DNA of 64,000 nucleotides from Pseudomonas poae (GTDB lineage Bacteria; Pseudomonadota; Gammaproteobacteria; Pseudomonadales; Pseudomonadaceae): NCBI GenBank assembly GCA_004000515.1, contig CP034537.1, positions 5,098,001 to 5,162,000 of the forward strand, read 5' to 3'. Shown piece by piece: positions 29,319 to 39,023 of this stretch (position 1 is its first letter; each line of letters starts with the position of its first letter). The notes under the pieces were generated by a model. It saw only the letters and a program-made list of their open reading frames with translations, ran no database searches and was not told where the DNA came from. The position numbers and the translations under genes were made by a program.

Positions 29319-30636
29319 AGACGACCGCACACATGAGTGATTCAGAACACACCAACCTTCAGCGCCGCCGTGTCCTGCTGGGCATGGCGGCCACCGGCGC
29401 CGCAATTGCCGGGAGTGCCCTGACCTGCCCGGCCATGGCTGCCGCCGCCGAGCAAGTCACCACCGCACCGCGCAGCGACAAGACCCAGGATCATCACGAC
29501 TTTTTCGGCAAACACCAAAGCGGCATCGTTACGCCACGCCCTGCCTGCGGCATGGTGGTGGCATTCGACGTATTGGCCAGCGACCGCGAAGACCTGGAGC
29601 GTTTGTTCCGTACCCTGAACGAACGCATCGGCTTTTTGATGACCGGCGGCACCGTGCCGCAAGTCGATCCGAAGCTGCCGCCCACCGACTCCGGGATCCT
29701 CGGGCCAGTGGTCACACCGGATAACCTGACCATCACCGTCTCCATCGGTGAATCGCTGTTCGATGAACGCTTCGGGCTTGCCAAAGCCAAGCCCAAGCGC
29801 CTGATTCGCATGGTCGGCTTCCCCAACGATGCGCTGGAACCTGCGCAGTGCCACGGCGACCTGAGCCTGCAATTCAGCTCCAACACGCCGGACACCAACA
29901 TCCATGCCCTGCGCGACATCGTGAAAAACCTGCCCGACCTGCTGTTGGTGCGCTGGAAACAGGAAGGCAGCGTGCCACCGCAGGCGCCGAGCAAACCCGG
30001 AGAGCCGGCACAAAGCGCGCGCAACTTCCTCGGTTTCCGTGACGGTTCGGCCAACCCGAACTCCAACGATGACACCGCCATGAACCAGATTGTGTGGGTG
30101 CAGCCCGGCAGCGACGAACCGACCTGGGCCGCCAACGGCAGCTACCAGGCGGTGCGCATCATCCGCAACTTCGTCGAACGTTGGGACCGTACCCCGCTGC
30201 AAGAGCAAGAAAGCATCATTGGCCGCGTCAAGACCACGGGCGCGCCCATGGATGGCCAAAAGAAACCCAGGTTCCCGACTACAGCAAGGACCCGGAAGGC
30301 AAGTTGACCAAGCTCGATGCCCACATCCGCCTGGCCAACCCACGCACCCCGCAGACTCAGGCCAACCTGATCCTGCGTCGGCCGTTCAACTACTCCAACG
30401 GCGTCAACAAAAACGGTCAGCTGGACATGGGGCTGCTGTTCATCTGCTACCAGGCTGACCTGGAGAAAGGCTTTATCAGCGTGCAAACCCGGCTCAACGG
30501 CGAGCCTCTGGAGGAATACCTCAAGCCAGTCGGCGGCGGCTATTTCTTCACCTTGCCGGGGGTCACGGGACCCAAGGATTTCATTGGCCGCACGCTGCTC
30601 GCTGCAACGCACCCTCAAACCACTGCCAATACCTAA
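29315..30636 (+). CDS. efeB: Dye-decolourising (DyP-type) haem peroxidase / deferrochelatase EfeB; one frameshift
   Basis: About 440 residues. The N-terminus has a twin-arginine signal ([18 protein letters not shown]) ending near CPAMAAAA, so the folded haem enzyme is exported to the periplasm. The DyP motif GFRDGSANP (GxxDG) is present, and AHIRLANPR probably carries the proximal haem His. The frame breaks at about 30265; one added A gives [17 protein letters not shown] and the usual C-terminus. The start could be GTG 29315, overlapping efeO, or ATG 29333. EfeB oxidises ferrous iron or frees iron from haem for EfeO/EfeU. Confidence 0.9.
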
Positions 30637-30663
30637 AACAAACCCCAGAGCGGAAATCGTCCC

Positions 30664-31478
30664 ATGAAAAGTCGTCTATCGCGTTGTCGTTGCTGCTGAC
30701 CCTTTCACCGCTGGCAGCGTTTGCCGCTACCGCGCCGCTGGACCTGGTGGGCCCGGTGTCGGACTACAAGATCTATGTCACCGAAGAAATCGGTGAGCTG
30801 GTCACCAGACCAAAGCGTTTACCGACGCCATCAACAAGGGCGACCTGGCTACCGCCAAGAAGCTCTACGCGCCGACCCGTGTGCACTATGAGTCCATCGA
30901 GCCGATCGCCGAGCTGTTCAGCGACCTCGACGCCTCCATCGACTCCCGTGTCGATGACCACGAAAAAGGCGTGACTGCCGAAGACTTCACCGGCTTCCAC
31001 CGCATCGAATACGTGCTGTTCTCGCAGAACACCACCAAAGGCCTGGAAGAGCTGACCGCCAAGCTCAACACCGACGTCAACGACCTCAAGACCCGTATCG
31101 ACGGCCTGACCTTCCCACCCGAGAAAGTCGTGGGCGGCGCCGCAGCTGCTGGAAGAAGTTGCCGCGACCAAGATCTCCGGTGAAGAAGACCGCTACAGCC
31201 ACACCGACCTGTACGACTTCCAGGGCAATATCGACGGCGCGAAGAAAATCGTCGACCTGTTCCGTGGCCAGATCGAGAAGCAAGACAAAGCCTTCCTGGC
31301 CAAGGTCGACAAAAACTTCGCCACCGTGGACAAGATCCTGGCCAAGTACAAGACCAAGGACGGTGGCTTTGAGACCTATGACAAGGTCAAGGAAAACGAC
31401 CGTAAAGCCCTGGTTGGCCCGGTCAACACCCTGGCGGAAGACCTGTCCACCCTGCGCGGCAAGCTGGGTCTGAACTGA
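30664..31478 (+). CDS. Second, short EfeO/EfeM-like imelysin (M75) iron-binding protein; three frameshifts
   Basis: About 271 residues when repaired. ATG 30664; one missing A in the A run (30667-30670) restores the signal peptide [21 protein letters not shown]. Other breaks are ~30807 ([16 protein letters not shown]) and ~31137 ([15 protein letters not shown]). It lacks the cupredoxin domain and consists only of the imelysin domain with HxxE in [10 protein letters not shown] and [15 protein letters not shown]. syringae EfeM has the same make-up. It lies 27 bases after efeB, so the operon is efeU-efeO-efeB-efeM with two iron-binding proteins of different build. Function as a periplasmic iron carrier is inferred from the family. 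Confidence 0.86.
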
Positions 31479-31485
31479 TGCGCTG

Positions 31486-31516
31486 GGGGCACTCATCCCC
31501 GTTGGATAAGTGCCCC
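31486..31516. terminator. Bidirectional hairpin between efe operon and toxin-like gene
   Basis: GGGGCACTCATCC (31486-31498) pairs with GGATAAGTGCCCC (31504-31516) with one mismatch, loop of 5. It lies 8 bases after the last efe stop and 7 bases before the stop of the minus-strand gene, the place of a shared terminator. Confidence 0.75.
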
Positions 31517-31522
31517 TTGCGC

Positions 31523-34500
31523 TCATTCCGACTTTATTGCCGGCGGCTTGTCTGGATCGACCAGGCCAGTCCCCACCAGGAAGTAACACTTCAATTTCTC
31601 CTCGGCCATTGCCAGATGAGGCAAGGCTTTACTCAGCCCCAAATGGTTTGTGGTCGCCAGCCTTGGCAGCTTGGTCAAGCCTCGGGATGTAGCACCCAGC
31701 AACCGCGGATAGCCGTCCAGAGGGTTGAAAACCGCGTTGAAAAATTGCGTTGTCTGCTTTGAAAAATCCAAGGCTGCATCGCTGAATCTGAGCTTTGGCT
31801 CATTCCATGACCATGCCACTTTGGGTGCCCAGGGCTTGACTGAAGCGCTCAGCTTTCCACGCGTCGGCGCCAGACTGCCTAACGTAAACGCTTTCCCCGA
31901 GCCGAGTAACTTACGCGCCTGGCCACCGGCGCCAACCAGCACACCGCCCACATCCAGGGCCAGGCTTTGAAGGGCTTTGGTGATGTTGCCATCGGCGAAA
32001 TCCTGATAAGCCCCCACGAACGGCACAAGCGAAGTCAGCAGGTTGATATCTCGCGCATGCTCCGCCCGGCTCTTCTCCACAGGCAATTGCCCCTTGGCCC
32101 TTTTGAGCATCTGCTCCGCACTTTCATAGAAGTTCTGCTCCGCAATCTCACACGCAATGAACTCGACACGGTCCGACTGGTAACTGTCGGGCACAAAAGT
32201 GGCCAGGGTCTGATTTGCGGGAAGCGAGCCAGCTTCTACATTGCGTCCCAGTCGATCGATGATGACATCCGACGACGTGACCCCGGGCCTTGGCTGGCTA
32301 CCGCTGGCATAGGCTTCAAAATCCAGCGGCACATCATGCCCACCGCGGATGTAACTTTGGCCCTGCAACTTGTATTGCCCCAGGTAGGATGTATCGCGTA
32401 TCACTTTGTCGAGCGCGCTTGTAGTAGCAGGGTCGTCATGCCGGATAATCCTGCCGCTATTGAGCACTTCGTAGTAAGTCACCGCCTGATCATGCAGTAC
32501 GCGCATCAGTGTGCCCTGACGCCCCGTCACAGCTGCACGGTCATCATCCGATTCCCACACCTGTTGCTTGCCGGTTTTTTTGCGCAGGGTAAACAAGTCC
32601 ACGGCGCCCAGTTCGATACGTTGGCGGTCAGCCAGGGGCAACTTGGCGAACATCAGCTTGAGTTTTGTCACAAATGCTCTTTGCTGCGCGTTGTGGTGTT
32701 TGCTGACGGCAGTTTTGAGCAAGTCGTCCAAAGCAGGCAGTCGCCGGATCAGCCCGTCCAGTTTGTTGCGCGCGAGCATGGGAAGTGTTTCATCGTTCTG
32801 AAATTGAAAAGGCGTACGTGGCGCTTGCCCGGGGCCGGTTGGAGGCACATCACTGCTCAATATCCACTTGCCGGGCACCAGGTCACCGGTCATGTAGGTA
32901 TCGATCAGTGAGCGCGCACGAGGCTCGGAGGCTCTCAGGTTTCTGCGTTCTTTTGCATCGACCAACTGGACCGTCATGGCCTCCAACTGACGGGCACTTT
33001 TATCCGGGAACACTTTTAACAACTCTTGCTGGGCCAGCAGCCTACGCGTTGGCAATGGCGTGCCAGTGATATTGAACGCCCGCGTGGCCAGTCTGCGCTG
33101 GCGATTGAATACCTCGGAAGCCTTTTTCAGGTCGCTTGCCGTATGTTGCCCCTGGGGCTTGGCAGGCACAATTCCGTTGAGCACCGCCCAATCAAGCAGC
33201 ACACGGGACGCACGAACCTGCATCAACGTGCGCTGCTCGTCAGAGGTCGGCACCAGCGTCGTCAGCGCACGCACCTGATCTGAATTCAATGCTCGCGAGG
33301 TGCCAGGTGCCACGGCTTCCGCCATCTCGCACCCCAGGCGCAGTTCGGTCCAGGCGGGCGTACCGATCGTTGTGGCATCGGCCCCTTCACGCACCAGGAA
33401 CTCAGGGGCAACCTGAGCCAGCCCGATGGTCGCAACCTGCCCTGCAAGGTCGGGCTCCAGGCCCTTCTTATCGCGCAGGTGTTGTACCAGGTCGTTGCGC
33501 ACTTCGCTGAAGGTACGGCCCATGTTCACGGGATGGTAAAGCTCGAACCCACCCACGGTGCCAGGAGGACTCTCCAAGGCGCGCCATTGCGCACGCGCTG
33601 GCTGGCTGGCGTCCAGCCCACGGTAGTCACCCTCGGGCGGAGCAGGTGGCAACGCCACGCGCAGCCACTCGATGACGTGGCGTGAGGCCTCAGCCGTCTG
33701 GGGTGAGCCCAGGCCCTTGTATTGGAGCAACTGGTCGACGTTATAGCGCGCCTGATGCCCGATACCTTCGACGGAAGCCGGCGACACGTTTATCTGCTGC
33801 AGCGTCCAATCAATGGGGCGATCAGCCGGCATGTCCAATAAATGCGCCTCCATCAAGGAGGCCAGAAAGGCCCGCTCATCCAGGTCGGCAATCAAGCGCC
33901 TGACGTCCTTCATGCCAACCACCACGGTAGGAGAAAGCACCAGCGGACTCGTCGGCGCTTCTCTCACTGGCAGGTCATACGCCGATGTTGCGACATGCAG
34001 AGGGACTTGGTATTCGCCGCTATCAAGGTAAGGCATCCCCTTGTCTTCGGGGTCCAGAAGATCGCGGATGGCGCGCATTTTCGCCGAGACTTGCCACCAG
34101 CCGCTGTCATCGGTAGCACTGAATGCGACAGCGGTGCGCACACCGTCGCGGGTGGTGTAGCCCTTCACCTCGTGTTTGTGCAAGGTCAGGCTATTCAATT
34201 CGAGCCCTTTGCGCGCAAACCATTCCAGTGCCTGCGGTTGATTGAGCAAGTCGCGATAGAGCTGCAAGGCCTTTTCCAGGCTGCTGCCGTGGGGAACGTT
34301 AACCCGCAGTTGCCCACTGCTCACGGCGCTGCTCAAACGTCCAGCCAGGACGGTGTCGCCCTGGCGGGTACTAACGTTTTCGCCAGGCGCTTCAAGGGTC
34401 CAGGTCGGCGTCGCAATCACAGGCTCTTCTTCAGCCGTAGAACGAGTACGACGCACCGATGAAGGAGTAGGCGTTAGCGCTTCAGAATGAAAGGGAATTT

Positions 34501-34543
34501 GGCGAAACACGGGAGGTGGTGAATACGAGGAAATGGATGACAT
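31523..34543 (-). CDS. Large toxin-like protein (DUF6543/dermonecrotic-toxin-type), shorter paralogue without HExxH region
   Basis: A 1006-residue intact protein. ATG 34543 follows AGAGGA eight bases upstream and gives MSSISSYSPPPVF. The first ~300 residues carry a domain for which I see no counterpart in the repaired paralogue; residues ~310-950 align by eye with the protein at 22409-25974 (VAPEFLVR, IGTPAW, LLDWAVLNGIV, VFNPLDG against LFNPVAG). A hydrophobic Gly/Val stretch (ALDVGGVLVGAGG) sits where the paralogue has its Ala/Gly segment. It ends soon after, with KCYFLVGTGLVDP, so it lacks the zincin-like tail. No Sec signal. DUF6543 is recalled, not searched; a secreted effector or polymorphic-toxin chassis is an inference. 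Confidence 0.75.
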   Translation of the reverse strand: MSSISSYSPPPVFRQIPFHSEALTPTPSSVRRTRSTAEEEPVIATPTWTLEAPGENVSTRQGDTVLAGRLSSAVSSGQLRVNVPHGSSLEKALQLYRDLLNQPQALEWFARKGLELNSLTLHKHEVKGYTTRDGVRTAVAFSATDDSGWWQVSAKMRAIRDLLDPEDKGMPYLDSGEYQVPLHVATSAYDLPVREAPTSPLVLSPTVVVGMKDVRRLIADLDERAFLASLMEAHLLDMPADRPIDWTLQQINVSPASVEGIGHQARYNVDQLLQYKGLGSPQTAEASRHVIEWLRVALPPAPPEGDYRGLDASQPARAQWRALESPPGTVGGFELYHPVNMGRTFSEVRNDLVQHLRDKKGLEPDLAGQVATIGLAQVAPEFLVREGADATTIGTPAWTELRLGCEMAEAVAPGTSRALNSDQVRALTTLVPTSDEQRTLMQVRASRVLLDWAVLNGIVPAKPQGQHTASDLKKASEVFNRQRRLATRAFNITGTPLPTRRLLAQQELLKVFPDKSARQLEAMTVQLVDAKERRNLRASEPRARSLIDTYMTGDLVPGKWILSSDVPPTGPGQAPRTPFQFQNDETLPMLARNKLDGLIRRLPALDDLLKTAVSKHHNAQQRAFVTKLKLMFAKLPLADRQRIELGAVDLFTLRKKTGKQQVWESDDDRAAVTGRQGTLMRVLHDQAVTYYEVLNSGRIIRHDDPATTSALDKVIRDTSYLGQYKLQGQSYIRGGHDVPLDFEAYASGSQPRPGVTSSDVIIDRLGRNVEAGSLPANQTLATFVPDSYQSDRVEFIACEIAEQNFYESAEQMLKRAKGQLPVEKSRAEHARDINLLTSLVPFVGAYQDFADGNITKALQSLALDVGGVLVGAGGQARKLLGSGKAFTLGSLAPTRGKLSASVKPWAPKVAWSWNEPKLRFSDAALDFSKQTTQFFNAVFNPLDGYPRLLGATSRGLTKLPRLATTNHLGLSKALPHLAMAEEKLKCYFLVGTGLVDPDKPPAIKSE

Positions 34544-34687
34544 GAGAGTGTCCTCTGCTGGCTGAGTCCTGACGGAAAAGCCGCGCATCCCTGCCCGGTA
34601 GGCAGCCAATCTATTGAGAACACAGAAAGTCGCACTGTAAGCGAAGTCTTAGTCGCTACGCCTACAGTGCTGCAATGAATGCAGGAT

Positions 34688-36030
34688 TTATAGAATGCGG
34701 TACAGCAACCGCTCAATCCGCACCCGGCTGACTCGCCGCAGGAATTTGCCAACCGCCGCCGGGTAGTCCACCAGCGTGTGCAGGTCTTGGTAGCGCTCTA
34801 TTCGCGTGGTGTGTTGGAAAATCTGTGCCAGCTCGGTGCGTCGCGGCTCAAGCCACTGGCCCTGTGGGTCGTCGATCAGCAAGGCGTTTTCCAGGTCGAG
34901 GCGGAACGCTCGCGGGTTGAGGTTGTTGCCGGTGAGTAAGGTGTAGCGTTGGTCGACCCACATGCCCTTGAGGTGATAGCTGTTGTCGCCGTCGTGCCAT
35001 AAATGCAGGTTCAACTGGCCATTATCGATGTCGCGCTGATGACGCTTGGCGAAGCGACGCAGACTGATTTCATACAGGTAAGGCAACGCCGCGATGACCT
35101 TGAATGGCTCGCTGGGCGGGATGTAGAAGTCGTTGGCAGTCTTGTCACCAACGATGATGTCGATCTTCACCCCGCGCGCCAGGGCGCGGTTGATTTCGCG
35201 GGTTACCGGCAGCGGCAGGTTGAAGTAAGGCGTGCAGATCGTCAGTTGATGCTGGGCGCTGGCGATCAATTCGAGGATCACCCGGCTCAGGGGTTGTTCT
35301 TGCCTACACCGAGCAGCGGGCTGACGGACAGATGACCATTGGGCAACTGCCCCGCCGTGGTGTCGTAGGCCGCGTGTTTGAGCCGGCTGCGCAGATCACC
35401 GATGTCGTTGCGCAAACTGCGGGTGGTCGGCGGGTTGGGCAGGTCAAGGCGGTGCACCGCCTTGGACGCCACCAGGCCGTGCTCTACCAAGTGTTGCATG
35501 GAGTCGGCCAGCGGTTTGCTGTGGATCAAGTGGTAGCGGTCGAAGCGGTACTTGTCGAACTTGTGCAGGTACACGTTGTTCAGGCTCGCGCCGCTGTACA
35601 GCACGGTGTCATCGATCACAAAGCCCTTGAGGTGCAGCACGCCGAACAGCTCGCGGGTTTGCACCGGCACACCATACACCGGCACTTCGCTGGCGTGTGA
35701 CTGGGTCATGGCCTGGTACCAGGCGCTGTTGCCCGGCTGCTTGCCGGCGCCGATCAGGCCGCGTTGGGCGCGCAGCCAATCGACCACCACCACGATCTCC
35801 AGTTCCGGTCGTGCGGCCTTGGCGGCGTGCAACGCGTCGTAGATCTCCTGCCCCGCCTCGTCCTGCTGCAAGTACAGCGCGACAATATAGATGCGCCGTG
35901 TGGCCTGGGGAATTTTCTCCAGCAGGCAACGACGATACGCATCGGCGCTGGGCAGCACGTCAATCGCGTCGGGAGTGAGGGGGAAACCGCGCAGTTTGGG
36001 CAATAGGGAGCGTTTGAAGAACGACGGCAT
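34688..36030 (-). CDS. pssA: CDP-diacylglycerol-serine O-phosphatidyltransferase PssA (phospholipase D superfamily); one frameshift
   Basis: Makes phosphatidylserine, the precursor of phosphatidylethanolamine, at the inner face of the membrane. Start MPSFFKRSLLPKL at 36030. The two HKD motifs appear as HLKGFVIDD (first half) and HLKGMWVD (second half), with GASLNNVYLH and GNNLNPRA after them as in E. coli PssA. The frame breaks at about 35287 (C missing: VGKNNP then LSRVILELIASA). The C-terminus RRVSRVRIERLLYRIL matches the family end. About 447 residues, close to the 451 of E. coli. It stands alone, with the TetR gene divergent. Confidence 0.92.
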
Positions 36031-36128
36031 AAGGCTCGCAATGGGTCGAATCCGAAGAGGCCCCGAGCTTACACCATGGGGGTGCCCAGGTCTCGTTGCC
36101 GGGCATGGAAAAAGTTGATTGACCAAGA

Positions 36129-36142
36129 AGAACGATCGTTCT
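36129..36142. promoter_or_regulatory. Perfect 14-base palindrome at the TetR gene start (likely operator)
   Basis: AGAACGATCGTTCT is fully symmetric and ends 13 bases before the chosen ATG (36155) of the TetR-family gene. TetR regulators usually repress themselves through such a palindrome, so this is probably its operator. Confidence 0.65.
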
Positions 36143-36154
36143 ACTGTTAGCAGC

Positions 36155-36718
36155 ATGAACGAAATGACCAACAGTGAAACCCGCGACATTATCCTCGACG
36201 TCACCGAGAAACTGATCTATCGCCATGGTATCGCCGCCACCGGCATGGACTTCCTGGTGAAAACAGCCGGTGTTTCGCGCAAAAGTATTTATCGCTACTA
36301 CGCCAACAAGGACGAATTGGTGCTCGCCGCCCTGCAGCGCCGCGATGAGCGCTGGATGCAGTGGCTGCGCAGCGAGGTTGAGCGCAGCGAAGGCACGGGT
36401 GAGCGCCTATTGGCGCTGTTCGATGCCCTCAAGGCCTGGTTCGGTTCAGCGGATTTTCGCGGCTGCGCGTTCATCAACACCAGTGGCGAAACCGGCGACC
36501 CACAAGACCCGGTGCGGCTGCTGGCCAAGGCGCATAAACAAAAGCTGTTCGAGTACGCACTGGAACTGTGCCAGGCACATGGCAGCGCTGACGCCGAGCG
36601 GCAGGCCGCGCAGTTACTGATCCTGATCGACGGCGCCATCACCGTTGCCCTGGTAATGGGCGATTCAACCGCTGCCGATAACGCGCAACAGATGGCACGA
36701 ACGCTATTAAAGCTTTGA
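36155..36718 (+). CDS. TetR-family transcriptional regulator
   Basis: About 187 residues from ATG 36155 (MNEMTNSETRD); a TTG at 36119 would add 12 residues but would place the palindrome 36129-36142 inside the gene, so I prefer the later start. The helix-turn-helix is at residues ~25-55 (GIAATGMDFLVKTAGVSRKS, then IYRYYANKDEL), the TetR pattern. The C-terminal ligand domain contains FRGCAFINTSGE, a motif of YcdC/NemR-type regulators. It lies 54 bases before the SnoaL-like gene, which may be its target. Confidence 0.88.
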   Translation: MNEMTNSETRDIILDVTEKLIYRHGIAATGMDFLVKTAGVSRKSIYRYYANKDELVLAALQRRDERWMQWLRSEVERSEGTGERLLALFDALKAWFGSADFRGCAFINTSGETGDPQDPVRLLAKAHKQKLFEYALELCQAHGSADAERQAAQLLILIDGAITVALVMGDSTAADNAQQMARTLLKL

Positions 36719-36772
36719 CCGCACGACCCCGTACAACTTCCGATGAACCTTATAGTTTTGAGGTACTGCCCC

Positions 36773-37251
36773 ATGTCGACTTCTGCCGAAACACGCCCGC
36801 CGCTCCCCCCCTTTACTCACGCATCGGCCCTTGAAAAGTACGCCTGGCCGAAGATGGCTGGAACTCCCGGGACCCGCAGCGCGTGGCCCTGGCCTACACA
36901 CAAGACACCCAATGGCGCAACCGGGCCGAGTTCGTGCACAGCCGCGAACAAGCAGCGGCCTTTCTTACCCGCAAGTGGGCCAAGGAGCTGGACTACCGAC
37001 TGATCAAGGAGTTGTGGGCATTTACCGATAACCGCATCGCCGTGCGCTATGCCTACGAATGGCACGACGATTCGGGCAATTGGTTCCGGTCCTACGGCAA
37101 TGAGAACTGGGAGTTCGACGAGAACGGCCTGATGGCGAATCGTTTTGCCTGTATCAATGACCTGCCGATAAAGGACAGTGAGCGCAAGTTCCATTGGCCG
37201 CTGGGCCGGCGCCCGGACGATCACCCCAGCCTGTCCGACCTGGGTTTGTAG
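36773..37251 (+). CDS. DUF1348/SnoaL-like (NTF2-fold) protein; one frameshift
   Basis: About 159 residues. ATG 36773 follows GAGGT. The frame breaks at about 36842; one added G gives [20 protein letters not shown] and joins the long downstream part. Family features: [54 protein letters not shown], as in DUF1348 proteins of the NTF2 fold. The biochemical role of this family is unknown to me. It sits directly after the TetR gene on the same strand, so co-regulation is likely. An inverted repeat begins at its stop codon. Confidence 0.82.
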
Positions 37252-37355
37252 TGAGCGGGCTTGTCGAACCGTCGCACCGCCCGCGCTGGGCTGCGAAGCG
37301 GCCCCAAAAAAAGGGAGCGCTACGCACTCCAGCGCGGGGCAAGCCCGCTCACTAC
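37248..37355. repeat. Long-spaced perfect 16-base inverted repeat (REP-like) between convergent genes
   Basis: GTAGTGAGCGGGCTTG (37248-37263) and CAAGCCCGCTCACTAC (37340-37355) are perfect complements. The 76 bases between them contain a GC-rich inner region and a run of seven A. The sequence GTGAGCGGGCTTG is a common extragenic repeat in P. fluorescens genomes. It spans from the SnoaL-like stop almost to the PQQ dehydrogenase stop and could end both transcripts. Confidence 0.8.
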
Positions 37356-37356
37356 A

Positions 37357-38513
37357 CTAATCCTGGTTCAGGCCAACGCGGTACAGCACGCCGTTGTCCT
37401 CGTCCGTCAGCACATACAGGTAACCGTCCGGCCCCTGTCGTACATCGCGAATCCGCGCTTTCAAGCCGCCCAGCAAACGCTCCTCATGGATCACCTTGTC
37501 ACCATCGAACTGCAGTCGAATCAGTTCCTGGCTGACCAGTGCGCCAATGAAAACGTTGTGCTGCCACGGTTTGAAACGGTCGGCGTCATAGAACGCCATG
37601 CCGCTGATGCCCGGTGATTTCTCCCAGACATGATGCGGCGGCACAGTTCCTTCCACCGTTTTGCCCTGGGCCTCGGGTATCGGCGTCAGGGAATAGTTGA
37701 TGCCGTGGGTCGCCAACGGCCAGCCGTAGTTCTTGCCACGCTCGATGATATTGATCTCATCACCGCCACGCGGCCCGTGTTCATTTTCCCAGATCGTGCC
37801 GCTCCACGGGTTCAGCGCCAAGCCTTGTGGGTTGCGCTGGCCGTAGACCAGATCTCGGGACGAACGCCTTCCTGACCGACAAAGGGGTTGTCATCCGGCA
37901 CGCGGCCATCGGGGAAGATTCGTACGACCTTGCCTTGCAGCTTGTCCAGGTCTTGGGCGGTGGGCCGGTCGTTGTTTTCCCCGAGGGTCACGAACAGGTA
38001 GCCATCACGGTCAAACGCCAAGCGTGAACCGAAGTGGTTACCCGTGGAGAGCTTGGGCTCCTGGCGCAGGATCACCTTGAAATCGGTCAAGCCTTTCAGG
38101 TCAGCCGACAAACGCCCGCGTCCGACCGCAGTGCCGGCCGTACCGCCCTTGCCGCCGCCTTCCGCGTAGGAGAGGTAGACCATGCGGTCCTGCTTGAAGT
38201 CCGGCGACAGCACTACATCCAGTAAACCACCCTGCCCTTTGGCCCAGACCTCGGGCACCCCGGTCAACGGCGCAGAGAGCTTGCCGTCCGGGCTGACAAA
38301 ACGTAAATGACCGGGCCGTTCGGTCACCAGGAAGCCTTGTTTGTCTGGCAGGAAAGCCACGGCCCACGGATGGTCCAGGCCTTTGGCAATCGGCGTGGCA
38401 GTGATGCTGCCTTGTTCGCTGGGGAACTGTTGGCCATCAGCCGCATAAACAGCCGCCATGGGCAACATCGCGGTTGCACAAAGAGCGGCGAGAAGGGTTT
38501 TGCGTAGCAACAT
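37357..38513 (-). CDS. Periplasmic PQQ-dependent aldose sugar dehydrogenase (YliI/Asd-like); one frameshift
   Basis: About 385 residues with a Sec signal (MLLRKTLLAALCATAMLPMAAVYA). The GSDH beta-propeller pattern is clear: GLDHPWAVAFLPD, LVTERPGHLR, GQGGLLDVVLSPDF, TGNHFGSRLAFD (with the catalytic His), DEINIIERGKNYGWP. A missing T near 37852 breaks RPEIWSYGQRNPQGLAL. Soluble PQQ sugar dehydrogenases oxidise aldoses to lactones in the periplasm. The small secreted gene upstream (38525-38839) is only 11 bases away and probably co-transcribed. No PQQ synthesis genes are in the window. Confidence 0.9.
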
Positions 38514-38524
38514 AAGGCGAGTCC

Positions 38525-38839
38525 TTACCGGCGATTGCCGTTGGCGTCATAGGTGGGCGCTTTGGTTTCAGTGGCGGGTCGGCTGGGAGCGGGGTTGCGC
38601 TTGGGATAGCTGTTGCCGATACCGCCGTTTTCCACGGTCGGTGCGCGCGGGGTGGGCGCGGTTTGGATACCGCGCGCCGGCGGCGCAATGGGCTGGGTGC
38701 CCTGCATGCTATTAGGATTGGCCCGGTGAATCGGGCTGTTATTGGAATCGGTGCTGCCGGGCAAGCTTTGAGCCTGGGCGATTGGCACCAAGGCCAAAGC
38801 CACTGCAAGCGCTGCAACGTGACGCATACAACTGTTCAT
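38525..38839 (-). CDS. Small secreted Pro/Thr/Asn-rich protein of unknown function
   Basis: A 104-residue protein with a signal peptide (MNSCMRHVAALAVALALVPIAQAQ), cleaved after AQA. The mature part is low in complexity, rich in Pro, Asn, Thr and Ala and probably disordered (RGIQTAPTPRAPTVENGG). The start at 38839 has AGAGG eight bases upstream. It lies 11 bases before the PQQ dehydrogenase gene on the same strand, so both may be made together. No domain recognised. Confidence 0.7.
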   Translation of the reverse strand: MNSCMRHVAALAVALALVPIAQAQSLPGSTDSNNSPIHRANPNSMQGTQPIAPPARGIQTAPTPRAPTVENGGIGNSYPKRNPAPSRPATETKAPTYDANGNRR

Positions 38840-39023
38840 GACAAAGCCTCTCAGGAGCGAGTAGTACGTGCTTTCGATAACACGCTACGCCCTGGGTTCG
38901 GCTTTGGTAACTAAATAGTTTCTCATCAGGTGTAACACAATCTGTCCGCACATCTGCCTGCCGAAACTTTTAAAGCCTGCGGCGAGTCACCAGAAGACAC
39001 CCATCTTCTCAAGGAACTCAGGC

